Source: Filosporella fistucella | Lineage: Eukaryota; Ascomycota; Leotiomycetes; Helotiales | Reading direction: 5' to 3' | NCBI GenBank assembly: GCA_030077755.1 | Contig: JAQJZZ010000005.1 | Span: forward strand, 1,488,001 to 1,552,000 | Length of the DNA stretch: 64,000 nt | Shown: positions 23,690-36,500 of the stretch, one piece after another | Layout: each line of letters begins with the position of its first letter | How positions within the stretch are numbered: the first letter of the stretch is position 1 | Notes under the pieces: model-generated | Told to the model about the DNA's origin: nothing | The model's input: only the letters and a program-made list of their open reading frames with translations | The model's database searches: none | Translations under genes and position numbers: made by a program

Positions 23690-26600
23690 TGAGGAGGGGC
23701 AGCGATTGAATATACTATAATTTATGAATTCTAGGAGAAGAAGGCGGCGCCAAGGATTGGAGTCTGGAGGGAATTGATGATTGGATAAGGAAATCATTGG
23801 CTGCAATGCAAGGCAGAGGACAAACGACGAGGCTTATGATGACGGATATGGATAACTTTTAAACGTAATTTTATTTGGTGGTGGATGGAAGGGGAACTGC
23901 TTGATGATACCAGCTTCTATGGCAGTGATGCATATGCATGCTTATGGCAAGCACCAGGAGACGAGGATTGAAGTTGAATTGAAATGATTGAGATTTCAGA
24001 ACTACTTACGTCTTGCAGCCCTATTTTCTTGTGAATTCATTCAAGATTGATTCAACATCGATCCTTCCTCTGAAAGCTAATACTCGATTGCCTTTACTCT
24101 CCTCTTCGGGAATAAGAAAGTGTAATTATAGGGGGGAAAGACTGTTAAGCGAACCCCTTTCACCTCCTTTCATGCTCGACCTTTCACTTCAAGCACATCT
24201 AAAGTCCTTCAAATATGTTTCATTCTCTCAAATATCACATTCGCTTGTCTAACCTAAGCTGGTATACATTTGCTAAAACCTACTCACCAAAAGCGAGACG
24301 GTACCACAATGGCAATGAAGCATGATGAGAATATCGCCGGGAATGAACAGCAACATTAGGGCAGGAGAAGCATATGTTGTAGCTTGAGAAGCCGGATATT
24401 ATCTCAATTTAAGTGAGGTCCCTGGAGCACTGCAAAGGTGAATAGTTCGGTGTGGTACCACGTATGGTTACCACCAAGATCGATTTAATGATAAGGCTTC
24501 AAAGAACGACTGGCAAGTTCACCCCCTCTGACTGAATCAGAAGGGCGAGAGCCCGGAAACAGATTGCTTCAGTTTTGTATATCATATCAGGGTTGCTTTA
24601 TCAATCTTTTCCATCACCAAGAGTAAATTCCATCAGCTTTTCCTCTCTTGAAAGGTGTTTCATCCTGTACTTCACAGCTGCGCCATCATCTCACTGTACA
24701 ATTTCTCATTTTCACATATAATCCATCATCACTTGCACCACGTTTCTCTCGTCCCAAGCTCCTGGTCAAATTCTTACTTTCCCACTGCTCTGCTGGTTTT
24801 TCGCTTGATGGGAGGGAGAGCAACTATTAGTCTGAAGGTGGTTTCTGTGAACAAGCCTAGTTCCTGATTATAATTAAAGCTAGGAGGTAAGAGTTAGCAT
24901 TAGCTTTGCATAGTAATAGTCAATACTAGATGAGTAAGACAGAGTTATAGTAGGTCGTGAAGTGAGCTTATTAGACGGGTTTTCTTTTTGGAAATGTTGA
25001 CTGTTGAAATTGTAGAAGACCGTTCGAGGAGTGATTATGAATATTCGACTCATTTTCTCCTGTTTTTAGGGGGTTTTGATTATGTGTTTTGGAGAAGTGG
25101 AACGTGATACGTTGCCTATAAGTCGATTTCTCTACCTCATACTCAGCCCCCTCGCGCGAGCTCATCCAGCTGAGATCTTGTCCCTTGCTACTCACGCGAC
25201 AGGAACGATTGATGCCAGTTTCAAGCTGATAAAATTTTCACACTTTGTACTGTTTCCCTCAAAACCTTTCCTCATATTCCCGAAGTGACTTAGCTCTTCC
25301 ATTTCGCAATCGGTCTCTTCATCCCACTTGCATTGGAGAACACATCTTGGAGTCTTTCTTATGATTTCTGTATCCTCTGTGTGGCAGCAGCTACTAAAAC
25401 ATTCCTCGTCTTACCCGGATCGCTGATAAGACATTGGAAGAAACCGAGATATTATACAGTGATGATGTATCACAGAAGATATGCTCAGGTGAGAGTCTCC
25501 ATAACTCAAAATTTCATGAGGCACAATTCGAGCAGGAAAGCGGGCCAAGATTATTGGAGGAAGAGCAAAGCATGAAGGGGAGAAAGGTAGCGGTGAGTAA
25601 GAAGGAAGTAAACAGCTGTTCGGCGGTTGAGATAAGGTTGTGGCACGTGTACTGAGAGTGCAGTATTTTGTTCTTCGACCTCAAGTCGAGCACACTTTTT
25701 GACAAAGGAGCTAAATGCACACTTGTCCAAGATTCGCTTATTGTGGGGTGATATCTAATGGCGTGCTGGAAGTGGGCGTGTGACATCTGTACCAACATAT
25801 ATTGTATATAAGTATGGAAGTATTTGACGTGCTTGTGTTCACACTGATTTTCTCTTTTTGGTGCTTTCTCTCAGGATGAGTTCATTCCAGTGCAGCAAGT
25901 GTCTCGCAATATTGTTTCCAGATGCATTACGCCACTTGGAACTCGAAGTCTTCACCTCTCTTTTACACCCCCTTTTGTTCAGATTCATTATGTGATATCT
26001 ACTCTCATTAACCTGCTTCCCTTTACATAACTCTGTGATTTATTCTGCCTGTAGAAGAGATGCTTTTGAAGTTGAGTAAAGTTCAATCATATTCTGCCAC
26101 ATTGTTTGACACCTCTGCCTCCTTTGTAAAGTTGGTGCAACCTGAGCAAGCTGTTTTATCACCGTTATCCTCTCAATTTAAGTGGGCCGCCGATGACGAT
26201 GTGGCGGTCTTGGCGGTGGCGAGCTGTTTCTCTCGAGACGAGAGAGGGAGAAATCGAATTGATTCCGGCAGGTCGGGGTCAGTTCAAATATATAAGGTAG
26301 ATCATTTCTGGTCCAAACCATGCCTTCTTCTTGCTCGCTATGTCCCAAGATTTATACGGTTATTGTGACTTATACCAGCTTATTTGGTGCTGGATTCGTG
26401 CTTGTTTCATGTCAATTGCTGTTAACGATCATGTTTCTTTGTCGTTCTCCTCTTTGAACAGCTCAATACCTTGCTGATAAAAGCACATGATTTCATGACT
26501 TCGGTGCTAAGCTGTCAATATCTTATCCCTTTTGATCGGGTCTGTTAGGCGCGAGCGACGAACTCAAGCTTTGCGATGTTTGTATGGAATGTCACAGCAT

Positions 26601-27609
26601 CGGGAAACATGAAGACTGCATCTTGGTCTCGTCACGTTTCTGCTTTTGTGCTCAGTGCCTTGGTATGGTAATAGCTCTGAACTCTTTGGAAACTGCCTTG
26701 GGATGCCAAAATAGTACAGCGACGGAAGTTTCCTTCCTCATGGCATCAATCTGATTACCAGCCAGTCTTCTATTGTCTACATCATTGAATGTCAGCGTGG
26801 CTATTGAGCCTAAGTTGGACTCGTGCAGGGCAGGTCACTCTCTCCACTCCATGTTGTTCATGATCGTGATCGGACTACACTAGGGGGTGTGTATCATCCT
26901 GACATTTTCATATTCTGGCGGTGAGGGTCTAGACCAGCTTTTTCACCCTCTTTACGCGAGTGAAATAGGTCTAGCCGCCCATAATGGGCTGACTTTCGCC
27001 TTCGGTCTCAACAGCCCAGGCCCTCTCCAATGTCTTGGTCCCTCGCACCGCCACAGCTTTCAATCACGGAGCATGGGAATTCGCAGACCTTTTGGTCTTC
27101 AAGTGTGAAGCAGCCTGACTTCTCCCGATCGTCGATCGTCGATCGACGATCGTCAAAAAGCAACGAACTCTAAACAACTTGACAAATGAGCAGGAGAACT
27201 CTCATAGATTTTAGAAAAGCGTTCCGGAGTTCCTGCCTCGGATGTAGCTATCATTAACAACCCGTGCCCTTGTATACATTGCAATATTTGTCGCAGGGCA
27301 GATTGTTTCGTTTCTTTTCCATACATGTCCCTCTGCATACTGCTCTCGGTCGCAACGTGCTTTGATACGCCAAGATAAAATTCTGTAAGATTATCAGTCT
27401 GCAAGCTGGCTCTCTCTTTTGGTAACCTGGCCATCCTCTCCTTGTATCCGTTGCGGCGCTTCCGGAGGCACTTCCGGAGAACATTTCTTACTCAATCTAA
27501 CTTCAGGAATGGCAGCTTTGTCATATCACACCATGTAGTGGAACGAAGACAGGACTTTTAACACTTTACCTAGACTTATGCAGTTCAGAGCAGTACAAAT
27601 TCATTCAAT
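23690..27609. other. 3.9-kb region without a supportable gene, upstream of the phytochrome gene
   Basis: Both strands contain only short frames (60-100 codons) with no motifs, credible introns or codon regularity. Tracts rich in C/T occur at about 24600-24790 and 25800-26500. The stretch may hold a long promoter, 5' UTR introns or a non-coding transcript of the light-sensor gene, but nothing specific can be demonstrated. Confidence 0.5.
27133..27152. repeat. 20-bp perfect palindrome built of GATCG units
   Basis: The 20 bases read the same on both strands and sit inside a longer CGATCGT repeat (27126-27154), about 460 nt upstream of the phytochrome ATG. Confidence 0.8.
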
Positions 27610-30600
27610 ATGGCCTCCAAAAGCGAGGATCAGCATGAGCACCCGGCTCCGACCATCCAGGAAGGCCACAAAGACAACCAACCGCTCAGCGACACTGCCA
27701 TTTTCGAGAGCAAAACAATCGAGAGAGTGTTTCCAATCCGCATTCATGACACACTAAAGCGAGCTCCAAAAGGTTAGAGTAATCAGCATTTCAAGTAGGA
27801 AGACTGACAAGTGTATGTTTGGAAACAGACGCAACAGTCCCCGTCGCACTCAGCTCCCTTTCACTTGAATCACCTGCTGGAAAAGAGACGCAAACCATTG
27901 AGGGATTTCGACTTCCAACCCCCGATAATGAGTCCGGTGCTCCTTTGGTATCAAGCATACGGTTCTCCGAGGCAGACTTTAACGCAGGCACTCGCTACAT
28001 CACCAGTCGATTTAATTATGTTCCTGGTGCCCAGAATCAGCCAACTGCCCCTAATACCAACCCGCGAGTTTATCGTTGTGAAGATGAACCTATCCATATC
28101 CCTGGTGCTGTTCAATCCTTCGGTGCATTGTTGGCAATCCGAGAAGATGGTGACTTTTTCCTCGTTCGTATCGCCAGCGAAAATTCAAAAGACATTATTG
28201 GCATGGAGCCAGAGCTGCTCTTTCAACTTCGTTGTTTCACAAATATTATAGATCAGAAGGACCAAAAGGAATTTACATCTCGAGCACATGCCCTGTATGC
28301 AAACCTAGAATCTAACAATCTTGATGTCTTCACTCTTAGCCTCACGACTTTGACCCGGCGGCCATCAACTCTGTTCTGCGCCATGCACCGCAACACCGGA
28401 TCAGACTATATCATCTGCGAGTTCGAGCCAGAACGCTCAATAGCTTCCAATGAAGGCACGCAGATCTCTTCATACCCCGATTCGCCCATCCAAGTGGTCG
28501 ACAACCAAGCTACCGATGCCGAACGACTTGACTCCACGACTCGGAAAAGCCAACCTCTACGCGCTTTAGAAATCGCACGTTCAAATTTACGCTATCTGCA
28601 TATGATGGACATGTTTCAGATTATTACAGAAATTCAGAATCAACAGTCTGCTGCGACAGAGCTGTCACATCTTTTCGACGTCACAGTTGGCATGGTTCAG
28701 GAACTCACAGCATTCCAGTAGGTCAAGCACAGTGTCATAGCAAACATGATCTATGGTTGAGCAGCTCCTAAGCTGTTCGGCAGCTATCAAACCTGTATCA
28801 AAAAATTCACAGGCACTACTGACTTTCCACAGCCGCGTTATGATCTACAAATTCGATGAAACTGCAGCAGGTGCGTACGCAAGAAGCTTCGAAAGAGCCT
28901 TTGCATGTGTTGTGGTGGAGTAAAGTGAAAATGTGCCGTGCTTGAAGTATTGCTTCTGCGACGAACTTATCTCTGCTGGCTGTCTGCGTAACATACCTGC
29001 TAACGTCCTAACTTTCAAGGTTCTGTGGTCAGCGAAATCATAAATCCTCGTGCATCAAAGGATATTTTCAAGGGCCTCCACTTTCCTGCTGCCGATATCC
29101 CAAAACAGGCTCGAGAGCTCTACATGACCAACACAATTCGAATCCTTTACGATAGAGAGCAAGAGACAGCACGACTTGTTTGTCGAACATGGGATGATGC
29201 TAAAGAACCGCTGGATTTAAAACACTCTTACCTCAGAGCAATGAGCCCTATCCATTTGAAATACCTTGCTAACATGGGCGTTCAAGCGAGCATGTCAATT
29301 TCTCTCATCGTGGACAATAAACTATGGGGACTTATCAGCTGTCACAATTATGGATCTGGATCCGGGGCTCAAATTTCTTTGCCTACGAGGGAGATCTGCA
29401 GAGGTCTTGGCAGGGCCACAAGTAGCAATATTCAAAAACTTCTGCTCTTGAATAGAATCAAAGTTCGTCGACTTCTAGCCAGCCCAGTTCCGAAAGCCTC
29501 GCCCTTTGCATATATCGCCAGTTCAACCTCAGATCTCTTGAGTATGTTTGGAGCAGATTTGGGCTTCCTCGTTATCCGAGGGGAGGCGAGAACTATAGGT
29601 ACACTCTTTGCGTATAATGAATCTATTCATCTTCTGCAATACATCCGGCAGCGACGCAGTTCAGAGATCTACTCCTCCCACGCACTCTCACGAGACCTGA
29701 CCGATCTTGGCTACAAACCTGGTCTTGTCATGATTTCCGGAATGCTTGTTATCCCACTGTCAGAATCTAGCACCGACTTTTTAGTATTTTTCCGTAAAGG
29801 AAAAATAAAGGAGATCCGCTGGGCTGGAAACCCCTACGAGGCAAAAGTGGCTGCAGGAACTGAGTACCTTGAGCCGCGAAGTAGCTTCAAGCGATGGAGC
29901 GAAAACGTTTTTGGTACAAGCCGTGAATGGACCGAAGATGAAGGTTGGTCAAATAGCTGCGATGACCACTTTTCTAGTGCTAACTAGATCTCAGTGGAAT
30001 CTGCTGCCATTTTGAGAAGCCTCTATACTCGATTTATCGATGTATGGCGACAAAAAGAAGCTATTGTGCAACGGAATCGAATGACACGGCTTCTTATTCG
30101 GAATGCTGGCCACGAAGTTAGAACACCTCTAAACAGCATCATAAACTATCTGGAGGTTGCACTGGAGGAAACTTTGGACGAGACAGCCAGATTTCACCTG
30201 CAAAAATCTTTGCAAGCATCAAAGTCTATGGTTTTCGTTGTCAACGATCTGTTGCAACTGACGTAAGTTACACGTTAACCCCAGGGCTATCTGCATAAAG
30301 ACTCATCAAGTCTGTTGAGACGTCGCGTTCCACCCCCATTCTTTTCCGCTCTTAGCTCGAATGCTAACATATTCACAGAGAGGCAGAGGACGCCGATTTC
30401 GAGGTTTATGTGGACAATGTCGATCTAAGAACTATGCTTTCCGAGGTCATCGCAGCTTTTAAAGCCAATTCATCCAAGAACCACGTACAAATTGAAGTAC
30501 AAGATGACAACACTATACCTCAATTCGTCCTTTGTGATCCTAGTGGAATGCGACAAGTGATATCAAATTTGTTCGCAAATGCTTTGCAGAATTCTTCCAG

Positions 30601-31728
30601 TAGCGGTCATATCATAGCTAGACTACGCTTGCTCCAAGCAGACCACGATACTGCAGTAGTCGAGATTTCCTTTATAGATGATGGCGTTGGACTAACTGAG
30701 AAACAACTGGACAGCATTTTTCGAGACTTCGAGCAAATCCTAGACGATAGTAATACTCCTCCCCATGAGCAGCCCGCTGCGGAATCGCGACAAGCTTTAC
30801 AAATTGGCTTAGGTCTTGCAACTGTGGCTAGATTTGTGAGGATTCATTCTGGCCAGATCAGCATGTCTTCAGACGGATATGGGAAAGGGACGAAGGTTTC
30901 GATCACAATTCCGTTCAAGAAACCACTTCGTTTAAATCCGAGGTCGATGGCGCCAGATCTAGCAATCTTGACATCGTCTTTGCGTACCGAGAGGAATGTT
31001 ACAAAACCAAAGGGAAATGAAGCAACGTCCACAAAATTGACTCCTCTTACTGTGCCAGAGTCAGTATCGGCGGCAATGAGCCTATCATCCCCAGAAGCAA
31101 GCACTAGCCAGTACCCATTCCCGGGTCCAAGCACTACACTCAAACGCAATGGTTTCAATGTTTTAGTGGCAGAAGACAATCCCTTGAACAGTCGTCTCTT
31201 GCAAGCACGTCTGGAGAAGAAAGGTCACACCGTGAAATTAGCGGTGGATGGGAAGGTATGTGCAGATATGTACCTTTCTAATGCGGGGCAATTTGACGTG
31301 ATCCTGATGGATATCCAAGTGAGTTCAGTATATCTACTTTTTCTTCACATTCAAAATTTTGTTTTCGATTTACGAATACTACTAAACAATTTCTTCAGAT
31401 GCCAATCATGGACGGCATAGAAGCTACGCGACTCATCCGCTCGATGCAGCGTGAACCATCTGAAGTCCCTCTATCCCCAAGAGTAGTCCCTTATGGCCGA
31501 ATACCAATTGTAGCGGTATCTGCATCATTATCAGAACAACGTGTGCAAGAATACATGGAAGTCGGCTTTGACGGCTGGATCTTGAAGCCGATTGACTTCC
31601 GGAGACTTGAAGCTATCCTTAGCGCGATCGAAGATGAGCAGACGAGACAGGTTCTATTGTACGGGCAAGAGAATTGGGAGAAAGGTGGTTGGTTCAGGAT
31701 TGCTAGTAGTGAGGCGGTCGAGAAGTGA
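27610..31728 (+). CDS. Fungal phytochrome: PAS-GAF-PHY-histidine kinase-receiver
   Basis: Seven exons: 27610-27772, 27829-28717, 28833-28870, 29020-29943, 29995-30262, 30379-31318, 31399-31728; 1,183 aa. Disordered N-terminus with the VFPIR motif typical of the fungal family. PAS domain with RCEDEPIHIPGAVQSFG; Cys138 is the expected bilin attachment site. GAF domain with the bilin-pocket segment LHFPAADIPKQAR, then PHY. HisKA H-box NAGHEVRTPLN (phospho-acceptor His711), ATPase N-box around MRQVISNLFANALQNSS, G-box DDGVGL, and a receiver domain with phospho-acceptor Asp1072 in LMDIQMPIMDG across the last intron. It is a red/far-red sensing cytosolic or nuclear hybrid kinase feeding HOG/SakA-type phosphorelay and development in other fungi. 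Every junction was set by phase. Exon 3 is only 38 nt, and intron 29944-29994 has an unusual GTTGGT donor. No frame break: apparently functional. Confidence 0.95.
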
Positions 31729-32457
31729 TAATCAGTTTGAGTTTCTGACAGGGCACTTTTCAGCAGTTGGATATACGTATCGGGGACGAGAGGACAGAAC
31801 CGTTTTCAACGCATTTCATGCGACGGGAGTTTGTAGGAAAATATAAACGACCTGGATGTTCGCACGAAGCGACGTCCATGGAATCTAGCGTATAGGTGAT
31901 TTGAAGAAATGATTAGAGCTTAATATCTATTCATAGTTTGATAATAATTATCGAAATATTAAGACTTCATGATGCATCTAGACAGAGCTCTACTATGGTC
32001 TCGTCTGTTCTGGATATGTTATTTACGTGGTTGATGATGCAATCTGTGACGTTGTTTTGAGGAGATAGAAAAAGATGATTAAATTCAAGTATAAAAATAT
32101 CCGTATTGAGTATGCAATCATTTGAAGAGTTTCTCGGCTGGATCATCGAGTTCCTACGCTCGGTGCAGAAAGGTGGCAACGCTCACTCGCATGCAAACAA
32201 TAATCAAGTTTAGAATATATCAGACTGAGAGAATTGAAATGACATGGTTCAGGCAGAAAAGGTACTAGATGGTTATTGGTAGCCTTAGAAAGCAGGTCTC
32301 ATCGCACTTGTACCACAACGAGATGAAACAAGTAGTGTGATTTGAAATTCATCGTGTGTTCATTATCTTGGGCTCCCAACCGTTATCGCCTTGTTCACCC
32401 TAGGTATAAGAAACCTGACCTACGCCTATTTCTTATATGTCATCTGATCGTCAATCA
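31729..32457. other. Intergenic between convergent genes
   Basis: AT-rich 3'-3' spacer of the phytochrome and anoctamin genes; nothing recognised. Confidence 0.55.
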
Positions 32458-35012
32458 TCACAATTCCTTCTTAGTCTCTTTTGTAACATTAGGAGCAGCC
32501 TGGACGAGTAAGCTTATGATCAATTGTATAGGAAACATACATACCCTTGCAATATAACCTTTCCCGATCTGAATGGTTTCAGCCTGTCCCTGCTGACGTT
32601 GCCAGAATCTTTCTTCTGGAGTGCCATGGCCTCTTAAGGTTGTCTGTCGAGCTTCTTCTTCGAGTGTACTTCTACTGATTTTCTCTCCGGCTGTGATGCC
32701 ACCAGTGGCAGCTTTATCAGCAGCTTCTCTGCCGAGGCTTTCTTGGATATATTGTCTAGATGATCAGCTGAGTTCGGCGAACAAAAAATGGTCAAGGCTC
32801 ACCTTCTCACAGCAAACCTCTCGGCCCGCTCTTTTTGTAGGCCTGGGCTATCGATCTTGCTCAACGCCTTGCGAACACCAAGTTGAACACCGAGGAAGAT
32901 GTGTTCGGAGAAGAACATAGTCAGGAGAAGTCCCCATGCTTTGATATTCCATGGAGTTCCCTCGGGACCAAGTCCAGTGCCGCTGAATAGGTAAACGAGA
33001 GCTGCTGATGTCAGACTTCCAAGCCACGCTAAGAATCCCAAAGCATCCAGCCATGGACCGATTGAATCTGCTCTCCATGGCACAGGACGTTGAGTCTCGA
33101 GTGCAATTTTCAAGGCATCGCCACGAAGCTCTATCCAGTTATTGATGAGGAAAGAAACAGCAGTCATTGGCCAGATGACGGAGAATAAAGACAGATATCC
33201 TGAGCTTGTTAGCATGACTCTAGACAGTTTGCTGATCTGCTCACCGAATTGAATCACCATCTCCCTGAAATCGGTTGTCACATCGTAAATACCGAGCTCG
33301 GCTTCGTTTCTTACGCGGACTAAGAAAGCTGATTCCTCTGGATGGTCATCTGCTGTCGGGCTTGATGACCCTCCACGTTTTGCTGCCCTATCTGCCTTCA
33401 CCTCCTTGACCTTATGGAATGCCTTTCGCTTGATGTATGGAACTATAACTTCAAGAGCGAAATTAACAATCTGTGCAGTTACTGTAAAGTAGATAATCTG
33501 CTTCTTCAACCTATCCGGATTGATCTGAAACCCAACCTTGGGCGTGGTCATCTGCTTTTCATTCTCGGAGAATGGTTTCACAATAAGTTGGAAGACATCT
33601 AAATGAGGGACAATAATCTGTGCAAACGGCACATAGACAAAGGCAGTCAAGAAAATTGGCAAGTATGAGGTGATAAAGTTCAAGACGAAGATCTTGGATA
33701 CCATGGCTGCTTCGTATGCTTCTCGGAATTAGCCGAAATCGGGGTTCACATCGTCATGAGACTTACCGTCTTGTGTCTCATAGTTTTCAATATCGGTCAA
33801 ACGAGATGCAAAGCCTGTCAAAAGCGCTGACAATGTTGGCATAACCGTAGTGAGAATTACCGTGGGCAAAAACGTCTACCACGATTAGCCAAGTTTTTGA
33901 CTAAGACTGATACATACCAGATAGGATTTAAATGGTCCATCATAGACCTCAGAAATGAAAATCTCAATGGCAAAGCATGTAGCAATCAAGCTCCCCAGAA
34001 CAAGAGCAGCTGCAATCGCAAACGGAACTTGCAATAGCTGTCTGGAAAGTCTCTTGACCGGAGAGTATACTTTGACATCCTCGCCAGTAACTGGATCTTT
34101 CATGATCGATTCGTGCTTGAAAGCAGGGCGCTTTAGTTGGATTTTGGAAACACCACGAACTCCCCATTGAACAGCCAAATCAGTCTCCTGCTTCTTCCAG
34201 TATTCCACGAAGAAAATGCACCACAAGGCATTGATGACTGCATATATAGGTGAAAACTGGCCGAACAGGACCCAAGCACAAAACCCGAAACCGGCGGGGA
34301 AGGTAAGAAAGAGAAAGTAGGATTGTAAGAAGGCGAAATAAAATGCAATCTTCTCGCCGAATCGATCTTTGATTGACACCAAGTCTCGTTGGCTTAGAAA
34401 GTATTTTGAAGTCAAATCTTTAATCCAAGCTTTGTTGAATGTGTGGTCGTGAAGAGCGAAGATTGATTCCACTCCTTTCCACTCGCCGCTCTTTGGGGTG
34501 ATACCAGCACCGCCCTCATTTCTTGGTTTTGTAATCAACAAATATGCCAGTCGTAGACGTTCCGCCTCCGTTATGGGCTCTTCGTTTAGGTTCGCCTGCA
34601 TTTCTTTTTCTGGTGCCGCTGTACGGACTCCATATAGCCAGTCTTGAACCCTCGATCGGTATACCTCTGCCCTTAGATGCCTGTCGGAGGCCACCTTGAC
34701 GAATATAAGAACGGCACAATTGTCTCCATTTCGAACTTCGGTAGCCAAGCCAACATCGTTGAGGGCTTGTATCAGCTTAACGAATTCCTCCTCGGCCTCA
34801 GCTTTGTCTGAGAATGATTAGCGGATTGTTCATTGTGGAATATCAATGGCAGACGTACCTGCGTCTGCGAAGCGGTAGTTGATCACGTAGTCGACACTAA
34901 CACTGTGTTAATATCTATATTGACCAAGCCTTCATGGTACGTACTCGAAGTTGGTGTGTAGGGCATTGCCAAGATTGGTATCTGGCTCATAGAGCGTCTT
35001 GAGAGAAGCCAT
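32458..35012 (-). CDS. Anoctamin/Ist2-type multi-pass membrane protein (TMEM16 family)
   Basis: Exons (minus) 35012-34945, 34896-34859, 34807-33918, 33875-33767, 33718-32803, 32755-32545, 32499-32458 give 757 aa. The N-terminal cytosolic domain has VDYVINYRFADADKAEAEEEFVKL, rebuilt by two small exons. HDHTFNKAWIKDL and IKDRFGEKIAFYFAF precede the membrane part. Hydrophobic helices include YFLFLTFPAGFGFCAWVLFG, VPFAIAAALVLGSLIATCFAI, the LNFITSYLPIFLTAFVYV helix, and others to the C-terminal LLTMFFSEHIFLGVQ. Acidic EGTP...EHIFLGV and NEAELGIYDVTTDFREM match the family. Members are lipid scramblases or ER-plasma-membrane tethers. The first ATG of the frame, 35123, would add 37 Ser-rich residues; 35012 has the better context. 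The first acceptor may instead be 34903 (two extra residues). The Lys-rich terminus TKETKKEL comes from the last 42-nt exon. Confidence 0.9.
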
Positions 35013-35467
35013 TGTACCTTCCCAGTACACTGAAATTGTCTCGAATCTGGATGGTGGGAGAAGTGAAGCCGGAGAAGGTGAAGATGAAGATGAAGACGAA
35101 GTGCCGAGCTTAAAAGTTGGCATTCTACCAAATCCGCAATGTGCTGTCCAAGGCTGGACAATCAAGCCATTGCCATGGATGACGTCGCTTAGGGAAGAAG
35201 CTCATCCCTGTCGGTGATCCTGATCTAGCCCCGCATGTGAAGCTGGTGTTGGTGCTGGGGTTGGGCACTGCTGATGTTGCTCTGGTGCTTCAACGCGGCG
35301 ATGCGCCAGATCATCAGGACACGACATCAGCTTCTCTCGTCTGTTTAGTATGTGAATGAAGCATTTCGGAGTGGCTCTGCTACTTATGCATCTACGAAAC
35401 GATAACAATTGACATCACGAATCCTTTACATTACGCTCAACATCACCTCGTGCACTTCAAAACAGCC
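35013..35467. other. Divergent promoter region
   Basis: 455-nt region between the anoctamin (minus) and metallophosphoesterase (plus) starts. It includes the Ser-rich potential N-terminal extension of the anoctamin up to 35123. No clear elements. Confidence 0.5.
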
Positions 35468-36500
35468 ATGGCGACTCGCCCGAAGCGCAATTCGCAATGG
35501 CCTTGGTTGCGTCGGAATAACATGTTTGATCCTCCAACAGCTCTCGACAGCTTCCTAGAATCTCCTCTACGAGCCTTCATAACCACAATCTACGCCATTC
35601 TCCTTACCCTGCGAGGAGCACCGTTCAAGCCTCCACGAAATAAGCCGGTGGTACGAGTTGTTTGCATCTCCGATACCCACACAAATACCCTCTCCGTGCC
35701 GAATGGCGATGTGTTGATACACGCGGGAGATTTGACAAATTCCGGGACTGTTCAGGAAATACAGGCACAATTGGATTGGCTTGCGTCTCTTCCTCATCGC
35801 GAGAAGATCGTAATTGCCGGGAATCATGATAGTTATTTCGATCCCAAATCTCGGAGACCGGAAGACAAGGGCAAGAAATTGAATTTCAAAGGCATCCATT
35901 ACCTGGAGAATAAAGCTGTCACCTTGAAATTCAAGGGTGGACGAAAGCTTAATTTCTATGGTGCTCCCAATATCCCGAAATGTGGCGGAAGCGATTTTGC
36001 GTAAGTTCCATTATTTCCATGACACTTGCATGCATTGACCGAATTGTAGCTTCCAATACGAACGTCACGAAGCGCCTTGGGAAAATAAGATCCCACTCGA
36101 AACAGATGTCTTGATCACACATGCACCTCCTCGTTACCACATGGATCTCAATCTCGGATGCGCTGGCTTGCTTGAAGAAATCTGGCTTGTAAAACCTCGA
36201 TTGCATGTATTTGGGCATATCCATTCTGGGCATGGTCGAGAGGCTGTTTTCTGGGACGAAGGTCAAGCTGCGTATGAACGATTGATGGACAGGCAAAAGG
36301 GTGGATTTCTGTTGGATTTCATGCCTAGTATGGCTTGGTGGGATTCTCTGAAAGTGATATGGCACGGAGTATTAGGTATCTTCTGGCAACGACTAATGGT
36401 GGGACCTCGTGGGGGGAACGGTGGGCTCATGGTTAACGCTGCTGTGGTGTATCAATCGACCACGGACGTTGGGAATCCTGTAGAGGTCGTTGAATTATGA
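35468..36500 (+). CDS. Calcineurin-like metallophosphoesterase (MPPED-type)
   Basis: Exons 35468-36000 and 36050-36500 with a 49-nt intron give 327 aa; start MATRPKRNSQ. Metal-ligand motifs occur in canonical order: CISDTHTN, GDVLIHAGDLT, VIAGNHDSYFD, THAPPRYHMDL and VFGHIHSGHGREAVFW. Residues about 35-55 (SPLRAFITTIYAILLTLRG) are hydrophobic and could be a membrane anchor. The order matches the small MPPED1/2-like subfamily of binuclear metallophosphoesterases, in fungi often annotated as Ser/Thr phosphatase or cyclic-nucleotide phosphodiesterase; the substrate is undefined. The splice at 36000/36050 restores SDFAFQYERHEAPWENK. All metal-binding residues appear present. Confidence 0.9.

Noticed and set aside
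29985..29987. In-frame stop suggesting a truncated phytochrome
   Set aside because: It lies inside a phase-consistent 51-nt intron with branch-point-like GCTAAC and a CTCAG acceptor; removal restores EWTEDEVESAAIL.
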